Assembly: GCA_013115145.1 (NCBI GenBank) | Contig: JAAPAO010000137.1 | Coordinates: forward strand, 1-64,000 | Direction: 5' to 3' | Length of the DNA: 64,000 bases | From: Perkinsus chesapeaki | Taxonomy: Eukaryota > Perkinsozoa > Perkinsida > Perkinsidae | In this document: piece by piece, positions 43,701-54,791 of the stretch | How positions within the stretch are numbered: position 1 is the first letter of the stretch | How the letters are laid out: every line of letters begins with the position of its first letter | The notes under the pieces: generated by a model | Told to the model about the DNA's origin: nothing | Seen by the model: the letters and a program-made list of their open reading frames with translations, nothing else | Database searches by the model: none | Position numbers and translations under genes: made by a program

Positions 43701-46700
43701 TACTGCTACATATCTTTGGGCCAGTCTGACGATTGGGCCCCTGACGGAAATGATGGCTCGCCACTCGTCATCATTGTGTTATAGGTGCAAGCATTCCCTA
43801 ATGAGATTGATAACCTTATCTGCGTCCGTAATGCCTTAGCCCTGCACATAGCACGGAAAGGTCTACCTCCTACAATAGGAGCTAAAAGGGAGTGCCAAAG
43901 GTGGGGGAGGAGGAGGAGGAGGGAAAATTAAGTGAAATAGCTTTAGTTGCTGAGGTGCACCTTGACGGGATTGTCGCCAGTGGGATCCTACAGGGCGCCC
44001 CAGGAGCTCTCAAGAGCTTTCAAACGCCCCGCGTGTCGCAGAAATATTCGCCCTCCTGAAAAACGCACATTTTTCTGGGACGCCCTGCAGATCCCATATA
44101 GTGGTGAGAGTTCCAGCGTTAGTTCTATGGAAAAATTTTGGTTTGCGTTGTTAAGTGACCGCGGATGATTTCCGTGACCTAAAGGTGATAGGAGGCACAT
44201 ATTGCGACTTGGTAGATCGGTGGTGATTATACGGTTTCATTATCCTGGTGTCTCTGGGGTATCTTTCCCTCGATTGAAATGCACGCTCAACCTCTCAGAT
44301 GCCAACTCGCTCCTCATTGTGTTGCAGCCCATAGTATCCTAGAAAAAAAGTAAGATTATTTCGTGGCGCGCGGTCATGCTCTTTTCAGAAGTGTGAATGA
44401 CTTTGGATGTGAACCACCTATTACTATTGATGATGTTCCTCCTCGACTTGGTGAATACATTCGGAAGTGGTGGAGATGGCTCAGGCGGGAAGAGAGAGCT
44501 GGTAAATTCTTGGTCGCAGAAATTTCACGTTTTTGTAAAAACGTTACACTGAGTTGAAAACGTTTACAGTTTTTCTATCAGAAGTTACATTCTCCTTTAG
44601 GTGAACGAGCCCCCATTATCGTTCTCGAGCATGCACGAGTAAGCGACATATCTGTGGTTGAAGGTAAGCAGCTATGGACAATCGAAGGAGATCCTAGCGG
44701 AGCACAGGAGATTGCCGTTGGTGATGAGCTACATGTAGGTCATCACTCGTACATTTTTATCCCACATGTGCCTGGCTCGGGCCAAGTTTGTGACGCACCT
44801 TACTTCTCGAGTGCCTTTACTTTTGTATTAAGGCAATACACTATCGTGGATTAGCAAATTCGTTTAAAGCGAATTAATTTCTAAATACTTTTTCAAAAAA
44901 TTTTGGAAATTTTTTCGGTGTTGTATTTCTTATGTCGATGTCCTGGACCTTCCGTCTGGGGATATCTTCGAACCTTATGCAGCTGCTCAGTCTCGTGAAC
45001 TAGAAGGAGCTTCATCAAATGGAAGAATCAATTTTCGTAAATTTCCATTTTGGAAATTTTTCCACTGATTTTTTGTAAATAATATTTCGGGTATGGAGGT
45101 TGCAATATTTGCCATCAACAGTAGTATCATTTTGTGATCAGAGCATAATCGATCACATGATCGATTTCAGGTATCTTATCAACAATACGGACCTCGTAAC
45201 ATAGCCATGGGAGATGTAACCGAGATATCCGCCTTCGGCTCGCGTACCAAAGTTTTTCTATCAATGCGAGATGACGGCACACCAGAAGTCACTCCGGGCA
45301 CACTCGACGTCGAAGATTTTCAGCAAACCGTCACTGCGCCGAATAAAAGCGTTTACATGACCGCCACCAGACTGTTCAAACTTTCGAAAGTTGATTGGGG
45401 CGGAGTCGGTCAGACGAAGCGAAATCGATCGCTCCTATTGGAGCTCGGCCATGCCACCAGTGGATGGGCCTTCATTTTATCCGGCGCGATGAAACCGAAG
45501 CTGCCGAGGCTCCGGCCATGTGTTGCCGTACCGGTCCCTTATGAAATTCGGGCGGCATTCGGTACACTGAATGACGGCCAGAAGAGCGCCGTGTGTGGTG
45601 CTTTGGAGATGGCCCGAGGGGACATTGGCGATCGATGGATACTGCCGGTGTGTGGCTATCCTGGCACTGGCAAGTCCAGTATGTTGGGAGTGTTACTTCT
45701 GGGGTTGATGTATGGTACCAGTTGTCGAGTGCTTTTGGTTAGTCATACTCATACAGCTGTTGATAATTTATTATTGAAGACGAAGAAGTTGGCAGAAGAA
45801 GGAGCTTTAAAGGATTTCGAGTAAGCTGCCGCCTGGCGAAGTTGTCATCGACTACAACTTATGATGAATTATCATTTCGTAGCCCTTAATTGTTGTTGGG
45901 TGGTGGTCGTTTTCAACGCCTTCGAGCCGTCATGCGCTCATGGCCCGCCTAATGTCGTTTTATATTCTCCGAATATAACGTTTAGCATTCTCGTAAATGA
46001 TTGGCTTTGGTATAAATCACTTGTTGGTGATCACTATGTAAAACGATGAGGTGCTTTATGGAGTAACTTGTCCTTTCTAAACCTTCCGGGGCACTAAGAA
46101 CAACCGGAGTTCTTCTAGTTGCCCATTTTTCACTTTGCAATCGCCCGCGGACGTTGGCGAGATACGTCCTGGGCAAATGAGCGAACTCTCGGCTACTGAG
46201 TTTCGGCAAAAATGTTTTTGGCAGTTTCGGCATTGAATGAAACAATTCGGCAGTTCTTCATTTGTTTATTTCCTGTATATTTCCATCTAAAACGGTTATT
46301 GTAGAGTCACTAGTTATATAGATCTACTTCAACTCCATATCGAATGATATCCAATTTGCTTTACGTTTGCTCTTGGTCAGTTTCGTGCGAGTCGGCCGGT
46401 CGTCCTCGTCTACGGTACGGCCAGAGTTAGCTAATCATTATCCACCTGATGAGTGGCCTTCAGTTGATAGTATATCTGATTTTATGTGTACGAGGGTAAG
46501 AGTGACGACCTAATTTGCATCTTGCGCCCTTAACCTAAAGATTCTTAGGGTGGGCGGCTTGTAGCATGTACAGCGTTATCATGCCACAATCCATTACTGT
46601 GGCCACCGAAGCCACCGAATGAGGAAGATATTTCAACACAGCCTCCAGGAAGGCCCTCCAGCCAGCCGAAAGTATCCTTCTTTGGCTTGTTTATAGTTAA

Positions 46701-49442
46701 CCTCGAAAATATCTTTCAGGTGCTGGACCGTGGGCTACCGCAGCCTAAAGATTTCGATATAGTAGTGGTGGATGAAGCTGGCCAGGTGAGATGGATAGGA
46801 ATTCGAAGAAAGCCAGAAAGTAGACAATTTCCTAAATTTCAACTGTATATCAATATGGTTCACCGGACGCGCGTTGACATCGCCTCGAGAAAACAATGAA
46901 ACGGTTGATCGATATCTCATTTGGCATACCTGGTGAAAATTCTGTTTCATCCGACTTTGGCATGCCGAACCTCAGGCTGCGGACTCGACATTATGGTGCG
47001 CATTGAAGTTGGCATGCCGAGGAGCAGTACTCGTGGGCGATCAGTATCAGTTGCCGCCGGTTATTAAGGACAGGTGGCGACTCTGGTTCGATCCTCGGTA
47101 GGGACATTTTTATGCAGGAAATGTCGAGATGAGGGTATGTCGGAGACTTTCTTTGCTCGCTGTGCCCGTGACGTGACGCCGATAGAGCTCACCGCACAGT
47201 ACAGAATGCAGAGGGGAATTCAAAGATTTGTTAACGAGTTATTTTATGAAGGGAAGCTTCGATGTGGCAGTCGGGAAGTTGAAAATGCTAAAATGCCGGT
47301 AAGGAAGTGTTGCTGTACTTGGCTCTCGTTGAACTTGAAGTTAATGAATTAATAACGCATCGGCATAGAGCTCGTGGAATAAGAATATATACAGCAAAGT
47401 TTATGAGTCTTCTACTAGACAATCAATCTACACTAAGCTTAGCTCAAAGATATTTGTGTTACACAAGAGATTCTTGCAATCTTGCTAATCTTGCTTGAAT
47501 CACAAGTTAAGATTCTCACAGGAAGATTCCTGTTGCCGCCTGGACCAGTCTGCGAGCCTTCAACCCGATTTCTATGGAATCTGTGGAATGGTGCGATTGA
47601 CAACATAATGGGGACTTCAGCCAATTATTGCAGAAGTCGCAATGTTGAGAAGATTTTCACGAAATTCGCTGGTCTGTTTTTTGCTGAAGTATGATGATAG
47701 GCAACTGCACTACGCGTCAAATTCTTATCAACTTCGCTTTTTTCTCCATCTTAAAAATTCGATATCACGTATAAGTCTCTATGGGGCGCCCGGCATTTTG
47801 TGAGTATAGCTGTTATTGTTATGCACCCGTGATTTCAGTGACCTATTAACAATCGTACCAGATTTTTTGGGAACGTCCTTCGGAGTTAGGAATTCACTCG
47901 ATAACAATAACTGTCTATCTTTAGAAAATCTTCACATCCGCGTTGGCCCAGCCGTGGATGGAAGAAGTGTGGAATCCTGATCAAGCTCTAGTTATGGTCG
48001 ATGTTGGTAGAGGTCGAGATGAATCTCGTAAAGGTGATGATGATAATGAGGAAGAGGAAGATGGCAGGATATATAATAGAGAGGAGGCTCAGGTGAGGCA
48101 CTCACCGTGGGAGTAGAGTCCATCGTCCCAGTTGACCCGATTATATTATGAATATTACATCATTCGTCAACGGCAATTATATTACGAAACTGGTGCGGGT
48201 ACATTATGCTTGGGAAGAACGATTTCCTTTCGAGAGGGGACGGACGGTTGTGATGATGCACTGTTGATCAGGTTATTAGATCGTTAATAACAACGGTACC
48301 GACACACAGCCTTGCTAATGAAGATGTTGTGATACTGTCGCCCTATGTGAAACAGGTTAAATTAATAGAAGGACTTTTGGCTACGGGAGAGAGATCAAGT
48401 AAGCATGTGCAAGAGGAATTATACTATTAATACTTATCATTATCCGAATTCTATTCTTATTCTATTATTATGCGGAATTATATTAATAATAACTATCATT
48501 TTTAAGCGCACAATTTCACCGCGCCATGATACTATCGCCTCTAAGTGGCACAACAACGGGTTGCGAGATAGTTAAAATCGGTAGCGTTTCGGAACGCTAT
48601 TCTCATATCAGTAGCTTCCATAAACGTGTTCATCATCCCATACCGATTTTGCCGTCAGATGTGGAGGTTATGACGGTAGACCGTTCTCAAGGGCGAGACT
48701 GGAAGGTTGTCATCATATCTTTGGTTCGATCGCGTAAGAGCGTATCATCTCATGATGGCAGCAGCAGCAGTAGCAAGACCGCCGACGTTCTTGGTAGGGT
48801 TCTTCAGTTTGATTAATGAAGGGATCCTTTCTTGGGAGCTACATGGCTTGATCGATAGTTGTAGATTATTCTTGGAGACTTTTGAAATTCCAAGAATGAA
48901 AGCAGCTCACGCAGCCTATCCATTGCTGGTTGCAGTGCCGCTGCTGTCATTAGATTATTAATAATAATGGCAAATGAGAGTAACATTTATAATAAGTATT
49001 TAACCATGAAACACTAACAGCGATCATTTCACTGGTGTGGGGATCGTACTCCTACTCCTCGGGTGCCGCGAATTCCTAATAGGAGCTTGGACTTCCGTCA
49101 TCTAAGAATCTGTATGTCGGGGAATGTGTTCCGAGAGCATAAAGGGATGTAACATTCACTCCTGGATGCTCTTAGTGTGCCTCCATGGGTCCCTGGAAAT
49201 TGATAGAAGTTATGGTAGACCTCTCAAAGTTATTATTTTCGCTTGACTCCACAGGTTTGCTGGATGATTGGCGGCGGTTGAATGTCGCCATCACTCGAGC
49301 GAAGTTGAAGGTTATCATTGTGTGCTCGCCGGAGTATCTTACCGAGGTCGCAACTGAGCAAGATGGCCAGGGAGCTGCGGTGCTGAGACGACTTATTGAA
49401 CTGTGCCGATCTAATGGGAGTTTAATTTCTGCCTTGCATTGA
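40769..49442 (+). CDS. DNA2: DNA2-like nuclease-helicase
   Basis: Okazaki-fragment and end-resection enzyme with a Fe-S nuclease and an SF1 helicase. Exon 1 (40769-41371) is Ser/Arg-rich then acidic. An acidic exon (about 41790-41940) has DDDDEFGSLASEDLLAAMDE. The OB/nuclease exon (about 42550-43456) contains HPSILLSGTTVSNTLPCQRK, KFGLKGKIDAVMEM and CLEIKTGKPWHTHVGQVTLY (PD-(D/E)XK core, GKID..EIK); cluster-region exon about 43784-43904. The beta-barrel exon is about 44671-44790. Helicase motifs: LNDGQKSAVCGAL and CGYPGTGKSSMLGVLLLGLM (Walker A) with SHTHTAVDNLLLK (45169-45822), DIVVVDEAGQ (46790), VLVGDQYQLPPVIK (about 47020-47068), ELTAQYRMQRGIQRFVNELF (47190-47250), MTVDRSQGRDWKVVIISLVR (about 48670-48730) and DDWRRLNVAITRAKLKVIIV (49263-49330). 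Stop 49440-49442. Introns hold tRNA-Asp, three hairpin copies and a foldback-arm fragment. Joining exon 1 to the rest is inferred. Confidence 0.9.
41377..41403 (-). repeat. Interspersed hairpin element, copy h (DNA2 intron 1, antisense)
   Basis: On the minus strand: GAATCTA, core CCCGCTTCAACCT, AAGATTC. Both stem arms have changed together (GTATC to GAATC, GATAC to GATTC), keeping pairing. It begins five bases after the donor CAG|GTAGG of DNA2 exon 1. Confidence 0.72.
42173..42244 (-). tRNA. tRNA-Asp (anticodon GTC), intronic
   Basis: 72 nt, starting TCCGCTGTAGTATAGTGG. Anticodon stem CCTGC/GCAGG with loop CTGTCAC gives GUC. T arm CCGGGTTCAATTCCCGG. It is the only tRNA here with a Watson-Crick 1-72 pair (T-A). 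It is antisense in a DNA2 intron before the exon reading YNEPPSGKWSKYVES. Confidence 0.96.
44273..44303 (+). repeat. Interspersed hairpin element, copy f (DNA2 intron)
   Basis: ATTGAAAT, core GCACGCTCAACCTCT, CAGATGCC. The loop core is identical to copies d and e, while the left stem has decayed. Confidence 0.6.
45147..45166. repeat. Recurrent palindrome, copy 3 (at DNA2 3' splice site)
   Basis: AATCGATCACATGATCGATT, one base off a perfect palindrome, ending directly in the TTTCAG acceptor of the helicase exon at 45169. Confidence 0.65.
46517..46544 (+). repeat. Interspersed hairpin element, copy g (DNA2 intron)
   Basis: GACCTAATTT, GCATCTT, core GCGCCCTTAACCTA, AAGATTC. Together with GTAAGAGTGAC on its left and CTTAG on its right it makes up nearly all of an intron of about 55 nt after DFMCTR. 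Confidence 0.7.
46893..46920. mobile_element. Foldback-arm fragment in DNA2 intron
   Basis: ACAATGAAACGGTTGATCGA and the following ATATCTCAT match the arm of the 15617-17014 element (near 16870). Nearby GACGCGCGTTGACA may be more decayed arm. No opposite arm is seen, so this is a solo relic. Confidence 0.6.
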
Positions 49443-49821
49443 TAACATTTTATCGACCGAGCATGTTATTCCCTGCTGGATTTGAGACAGCAGCATACTT
49501 GCATACTCGAAGTGTCGAGTTAACGAAAGGATTAATATGACGGATTAAATTTTGACTAGCACGGCGCGATGTGGCATTTTTATGGAATTTTAGTTACGAT
49601 CTTAGGGACGCGGAACATTCCCAAATAAGTGTATTTGTCGGTCTACGAATTGAAGTTCTCTTGTCGAATGGAGCTGATGAAACAGGTTACCAAAACTCCA
49701 AGAAGTTTTCACTGGTTTACTACTGCAAAATTACGGTTTTTCATTCTCACCTTTATTTTAGATTTCGCCTAGTCTTACCCTCAATAAAATTTCATATCGA
49801 CTTTTCCTCATATTTTCATTC
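49443..49821. other. Intergenic
   Basis: DNA2 3' flank; no supported exon. Confidence 0.5.
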
Positions 49822-50352
49822 ATGCCGGTACCTCCTCCTGTGTACAATGTTAACTGGACCAGAATACATGAACTGTTGGAAAATAGCGATGCTCTCGTTA
49901 GGGAGGCGGTGAGCCCTCTAGAGGCTCCAGCTGACCTTTGGATGAACGCCCGCCATTTTATTGATGGAACATTTCATTTTATTATTTTCACGGTGAGGCT
50001 TCTTCTTCGATATTGTTGTGGCTGTATGAGAGGAATTGTTCTTTTCATTTCATCCGCTGTTGCGCAGTGCTGAACAGAAGGTTATTAATTTGCCTTGATC
50101 GAAAGGCAGCGCGATATGTCACTGTCGGTGATTTGGGCCGAGGAGTAACTCCTCAGGAGTTCGATCAATCATGGATTACTTGTTGATTCTCATCACTCTG
50201 ACCGAGTCGTTCAATTTCCAATTCCTGTCAGTTGAGTAGCTAGAGTAATTGTGTGTTGTCAGGTTGTGATTGGTGGTATGGTGTTGATGACTCTAGCATG
50301 CTCTAAGGCGTTGGATGACGATGAACCCGTGAAGCATGATAAATGCCAATAG
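49822..50352 (+). CDS. Small spliced gene, unrecognised
   Basis: The first exon reads MPVPPPVYNVNWTRIHELLE then NSDALVREA and meets a GTGAG donor at about 49909. A last exon at about 50264-50352 reads VVIGGMVLMTLACSKALDDD then EPVKHDKCQ and stop. The middle exon is not resolved; 49950-50070 is open with hydrophobic residues. It could be a small membrane or adaptor protein. No family recognised. Confidence 0.4.
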
Positions 50353-50951
50353 TCTCCCTCCTTCTCCTGACGTATTGTGTTTATCATCTATGCCTGGTTC
50401 GGGAATTCTGATTCGTAATTTATACTCTATATCTGCAGCATGTTAATAAATATGGTCTATTAATTAATAAGCAGATTCGGTTAACAAATAAATACCGTGT
50501 TATCCATGAGACTTTCATCCAGCCTATTGTATTTTTATTATTTCTTGGGTCAGCGAAGTCCTAATGCATTAATCGCGTATAGTTTAACCGTTGAGGAAAG
50601 GACGAGCAACTAGCAACTAGCAATCGTGCTCTTGCAAGCGGGCTTCGAAGAGCGTCTACCTCGGCGTTGGGCCTGCTCTCTTTCCATCGTTGCGGTTGTC
50701 AATGCCATCATGTCATTCTGTGGAACGTGGAAACATATATTTATTTGAAGTATTTGATACTTATAACGCTATAGAACGTAGGGAAAGAGATCGAACGCAG
50801 TTTCAAGTCTTTTATTAATGACAACACACTTTGGATCATACAAGCTATTTCCTCGAGTTAGCATTCTTCGGCATCTCAAGTCGATGCACATCGCGTAGGC
50901 TAGAAAGAGTATGACGTCTTGATCGGTTGTGTAGATACTACCCTGGCCGGG

Positions 50952-51462
50952 AGCACACTGAAGTTGCGAAACGGCTGGTGATGAGCGTTACCAGCGAGCC
51001 TGTGAAACAAAAGTTCCCGGAGTTCACGGTGAGGCTTACTCATCTTCGGGTCATTTCTATCAATTGACCGTTATATGTTTGCATGTGGCGATTTGACAGC
51101 CATAAGTTCAGTGATTGCTAAGTTGTTGTCGTATCGGGTTTAATTCATTTCAGAGATCCTTAATAGGGAACAATCAAGTTGGTCTTGGCTTTTTCTGATC
51201 AGCTACGGTAGCCTTTCTGCTGCTAAGGTTAATCGGAACTTCTGATGCCACTATCTTCCTGCAACTACTCGGCTCCAGCAACTCGAGGAAATACTTAACT
51301 ATCCACCGAATAGTGTTCAGGCGACTTGGGAGCTACTCGGTTATGATGGCCCTGCTACAGTCGACGTTGAGTTCCTCAATGGTGACAAAAAGCGGTATTT
51401 GGCCGATCATTTTTCCGACGGTGAAATGAATGGTATAGTGGAGAACTGGAAGTTCCAAGGTA
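50952..51462 (+). CDS. Unrecognised spliced exons
   Basis: One exon at about 50950-51029 reads REHTEVAKRLVMSVTSEPVK then QKFPEFT before GTGAGG. Another at about 51255-51462 reads LEEILNYPPNSVQATWELLG, then DGPATVDVEFLNGDKKRYLA and GIVENWKF before GTAGAG. Both look coding, but gene ends and family are unknown. Confidence 0.4.
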
Positions 51463-52271
51463 GAGACTGAAGCATACATCGCTTGGCTTGTTACTCTAAA
51501 ATCCGAAAAACGCTCCTTATTCCCATGCTTGAATCTATACCATACCCCGGGCAGTCTGTTACCTCCGGATAGATCGCCCCTCAAACTCGGCTCGAAATTA
51601 TCGTATTCGTTATACGCTCGTGTCTGTGCCTGCCCGTGCGATCTCGCAATTCCACACATTCTTGGCGTCGCTTCGATTTTGTCGTTTTCAGCCAATTTGG
51701 AATACAATACTAATCATTCCTTATCAGAGGGAGATAAAAAGGATGGTTGAGGACGGTCATCACTTCTGTGAGGCATGTAACTGTTTCTGTTAATGTACCG
51801 CTTCGATCGTGTTTGTGTCAATACCGCTAGGGAACAAGTTGTTCCGAGCAACATGCAATAGAACTTTTTCAGGTGTGTTGCTCCGAATTCAACGATTGTA
51901 TACTCTTGCCTACGGTGTTGGGTGGCGGGCCAGATTCTGTCCCCGCCGGGACTATCCGGTCTCAAAGATCCGCCGTACAGGTTGTGCTACGGTAGTTTTT
52001 GATTTTTTAATTTGTTAATTAGTTTAATTAGTCTTCGAGAAAAGGCTCTTATTGCAGGTACCTTAAGAAGGTCTTAAGCCTGCGTTCGAAAATTGTTCTT
52101 CGGTGCACAACGTGTACTTGACGAGTTGTACAGGATTTCCCCGCAGTGGAGTGCAAGTCTCAATCACTAAGGTTGAATATTACTGAGACTACATTTGCAT
52201 ACGAGCGAACTATGAATGACACTCTCCGAATTTCGGAGACCGAAAGAGCATAACTCATCAAGGCTTTCGCA

Positions 52272-52290
52272 AGCTCTATACTATAGAGCT
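52272..52290. repeat. 9-bp perfect inverted repeat
   Basis: AGCTCTATA, one-base centre, TATAGAGCT; further TATAGAG/CTATAG blocks follow to about 52312. Confidence 0.6.
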
Positions 52291-53064
52291 ATACAGCGAT
52301 GCTATAGAGTCTATAGCCTCGCTGGAGAGCATCGAGCAAAATCCTCAAAACTTCTGAGAAGGATTGCCGTCCACGACGTCCCGTCGGCAAGGCCGAACCG
52401 GTATTTGAGTCACGGTCCACGACTCGCGACTCGTAAGCTACGAGCCTACTCTCAAGATCTATCGCTTTTTTCCGGGAGGTGGGAGCCGGAGAAATGGTCG
52501 GATCATCAATTACCAATGCGTGTTATGCCCAAAGATGCTTATTAAGCATATTGTCGTTCTGTCCGCGCCTATGATTCATGAGGCACCAGTGACTGCAGTC
52601 CGATTGATAGGATATGGGCGTGTGCCTCACTGAGGCTGCCTCGGAAATATCAGGGCTGCAGGGCTGATGTTCGCAGGGAGGCTGCCAACTGTGTTCGAAG
52701 GAGAGTTTGATAAGACTGACTGAGTGAAGTTGCACACGTGTCAGTGCGCGTCTCTAGAAGGCTCACGACGGATAACTCTGTTTTCCGGTCTTCTCAGCCA
52801 CCGAGCTAATGCCGCCGCCAGCGGTCCGCCGGAGTATGATTGAGTCGTCCATTTCATGGATTCCATTATGGCCCACGATTCATAGGTTTCACACCTTTTA
52901 CATACAGGCTGTTATTTACGTGCTCGCGAGCGCGATAAGCTTAACGTATTACCGTAAAAATCGGTTTGGCTCCCCAACTCTGGGATCGGAACGGTCGTTC
53001 GCACGCTTCCCACGGCCCGTCTGCCCACGTTGTTCAAAAGATGACCGTCAAGCCTTTCGAACAT

Positions 53065-53150
53065 CGTTTGAGGTGCTTCTTCCCAAGGCGAATATTGCTG
53101 CTTGACGGTCAAGCAGTAATATTCGCCTCGGGAAGAAGCACCTCTCAACG
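53065..53150. repeat. Long near-perfect hairpin, about 86 bp
   Basis: The left half 53070-53103 (GAGGTGCTTCTTCCCAAGGC and on) and the right half to 53144 (…GAAGAAGCACCTC) are reverse complements with a couple of mismatches and about a 7-base turn (GACGGTC). Pairing extends outward with a one-base bulge to CGTTTGAGG/CTCTCAACG. Confidence 0.92.
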
Positions 53151-54761
53151 CATAAATTCGGAGCGCAACACAGACGCCCTGTTCTTTTGAGCAATAAGTT
53201 GTAAGAGGACCCGGCTCATTTTGCGGGCGATTTTACAGTCATCATGCTATCTTGTGGGCCACAAGTTGCGGCTAATTGATACTCTTGTTCAATGAAGTGT
53301 TCATCTATAGTAGATGAAATAAACACAGTAACTGTGTTTATTGATAAAGGTTTCCCTCCTCTATGTTTAAGCTGTCAATGACTGATGACTCATAGTTGCT
53401 GATGACAATGACCTTAATCTTGACTTGACTGTGTACTGCTTCATTGTTTCCTTTACGTAGCCAGGCTACGGTAGCCGAAATGAGAACATCAGTAATACTG
53501 GCGATACTGGCTTAGGCAAGTACTTTCTGCTGGAACACGTAGCCAGCATTTTGAGAAACCCTGGCTGTCTTGCGTCAGACCGTTACCCATTAGCCTTTCT
53601 GCCGGATAAAACAGCCTGGGATCGATTCTGGAGACTGACTCAGTCTGACTGAGAGTCCGGCTTTCGTTGCAACTTGAAGGTGCAGGGCCTAAACAGACTG
53701 GCTACTGTTCTGCCCGACCTCAGGTCGGCGACCTGGAGGAATGGAGCATGCATATCACTCGCCAACATTGGAGACTATGTTTATGTTCAGGTCGCCTGAA
53801 TCAGGTGGGGTCAGGCTAAAGGAGTAATTCTTCCCTGGAGTGATGTGCCAGCCAGCAAAGTGACATACGCGACAATAATGTCAAAGTCGAGGCTTCGCTT
53901 CGATGATATTGAAGCCACCGGCTGCCTCAATTGTAACGACGCATCGTTAACCCTCCTGCTACGGTTCCTGTGTCCGCGTTAAGTCCTACGTATCCACCGT
54001 GCACTGCTCCCAGCGTAAGCTCGAGAAGCTTGCTGGCAGTATCAGTAGAGACTCGAAGGGCTCTGTGTTCCCGCAGAGGTCAGCCACACGGTCCTCATTG
54101 TCGGACGATAAACTGAATTTTGTCCTACGAGATCACTATGTGCCACATAGTATGTGGTCCCCAAGGATATGCTCAGCTTTGTTTGCAAGCACTTCGAAGT
54201 TCTAACTTCCATCTACCTCAAGCTGCTTCAGCAGCACCACCAGCACAGAAGGGTCGCAGAGACTCGTGGTTGGTATGGACTTTGCCGGTGGCACTGATAA
54301 AGTAGCCGTACGTCCTGCTGGACTATCCGGTGGACATGGAACAGCAGGAAGCTGTTCAGCACTGCTGGACAGCAGGAAATACTCGAGACTCACCATTTGA
54401 AAGATCGTTTATTAGCTGGAGCCGCTCGAGCAGAGGTTCCACTTGTTGTTCAGTTGTCGTAACAAACAACTCCAGTTTTTGGCCGGGCCATCATCTAACG
54501 CCTGCTGGTTATGCGGTATCGTCGAAGAAATGTCAGGGGAGGAACGTGTTCGCACCGGAGTATGGCGAGGGATTCTCGCCGAGAATTGGTGGGAAAAGAC
54601 TCTCCATGATAAAAAGTGCACTGTGCGCAAGAGAACCCCCCACCACGTAAACGAACAGGAGTATATGCCTTTAGTGTCTCGCGATAACCTGCTTCCTCCT
54701 ACCTTGCTTTCACACTTTAATGGGAGTGATCCGTAGTGTCTTTGATGCATATGCATGCAGC

Positions 54762-54791
54762 ATGCAGTATGCAGTTTCCTGCATACTGCAT
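54762..54791. repeat. 13-bp perfect hairpin
   Basis: ATGCAGTATGCAG, loop TTTC, CTGCATACTGCAT. It is flanked on the left by further GCATATGCATGC palindromes. Confidence 0.85.

Noticed and set aside
47066-47105. GGTTCGATCCTCGGTAGGG resembling the 3' half of a tRNA-Arg
   Set aside because: The T stem has mismatches and no 5' half is present. At most a tRNA-derived fragment in a DNA2 intron.
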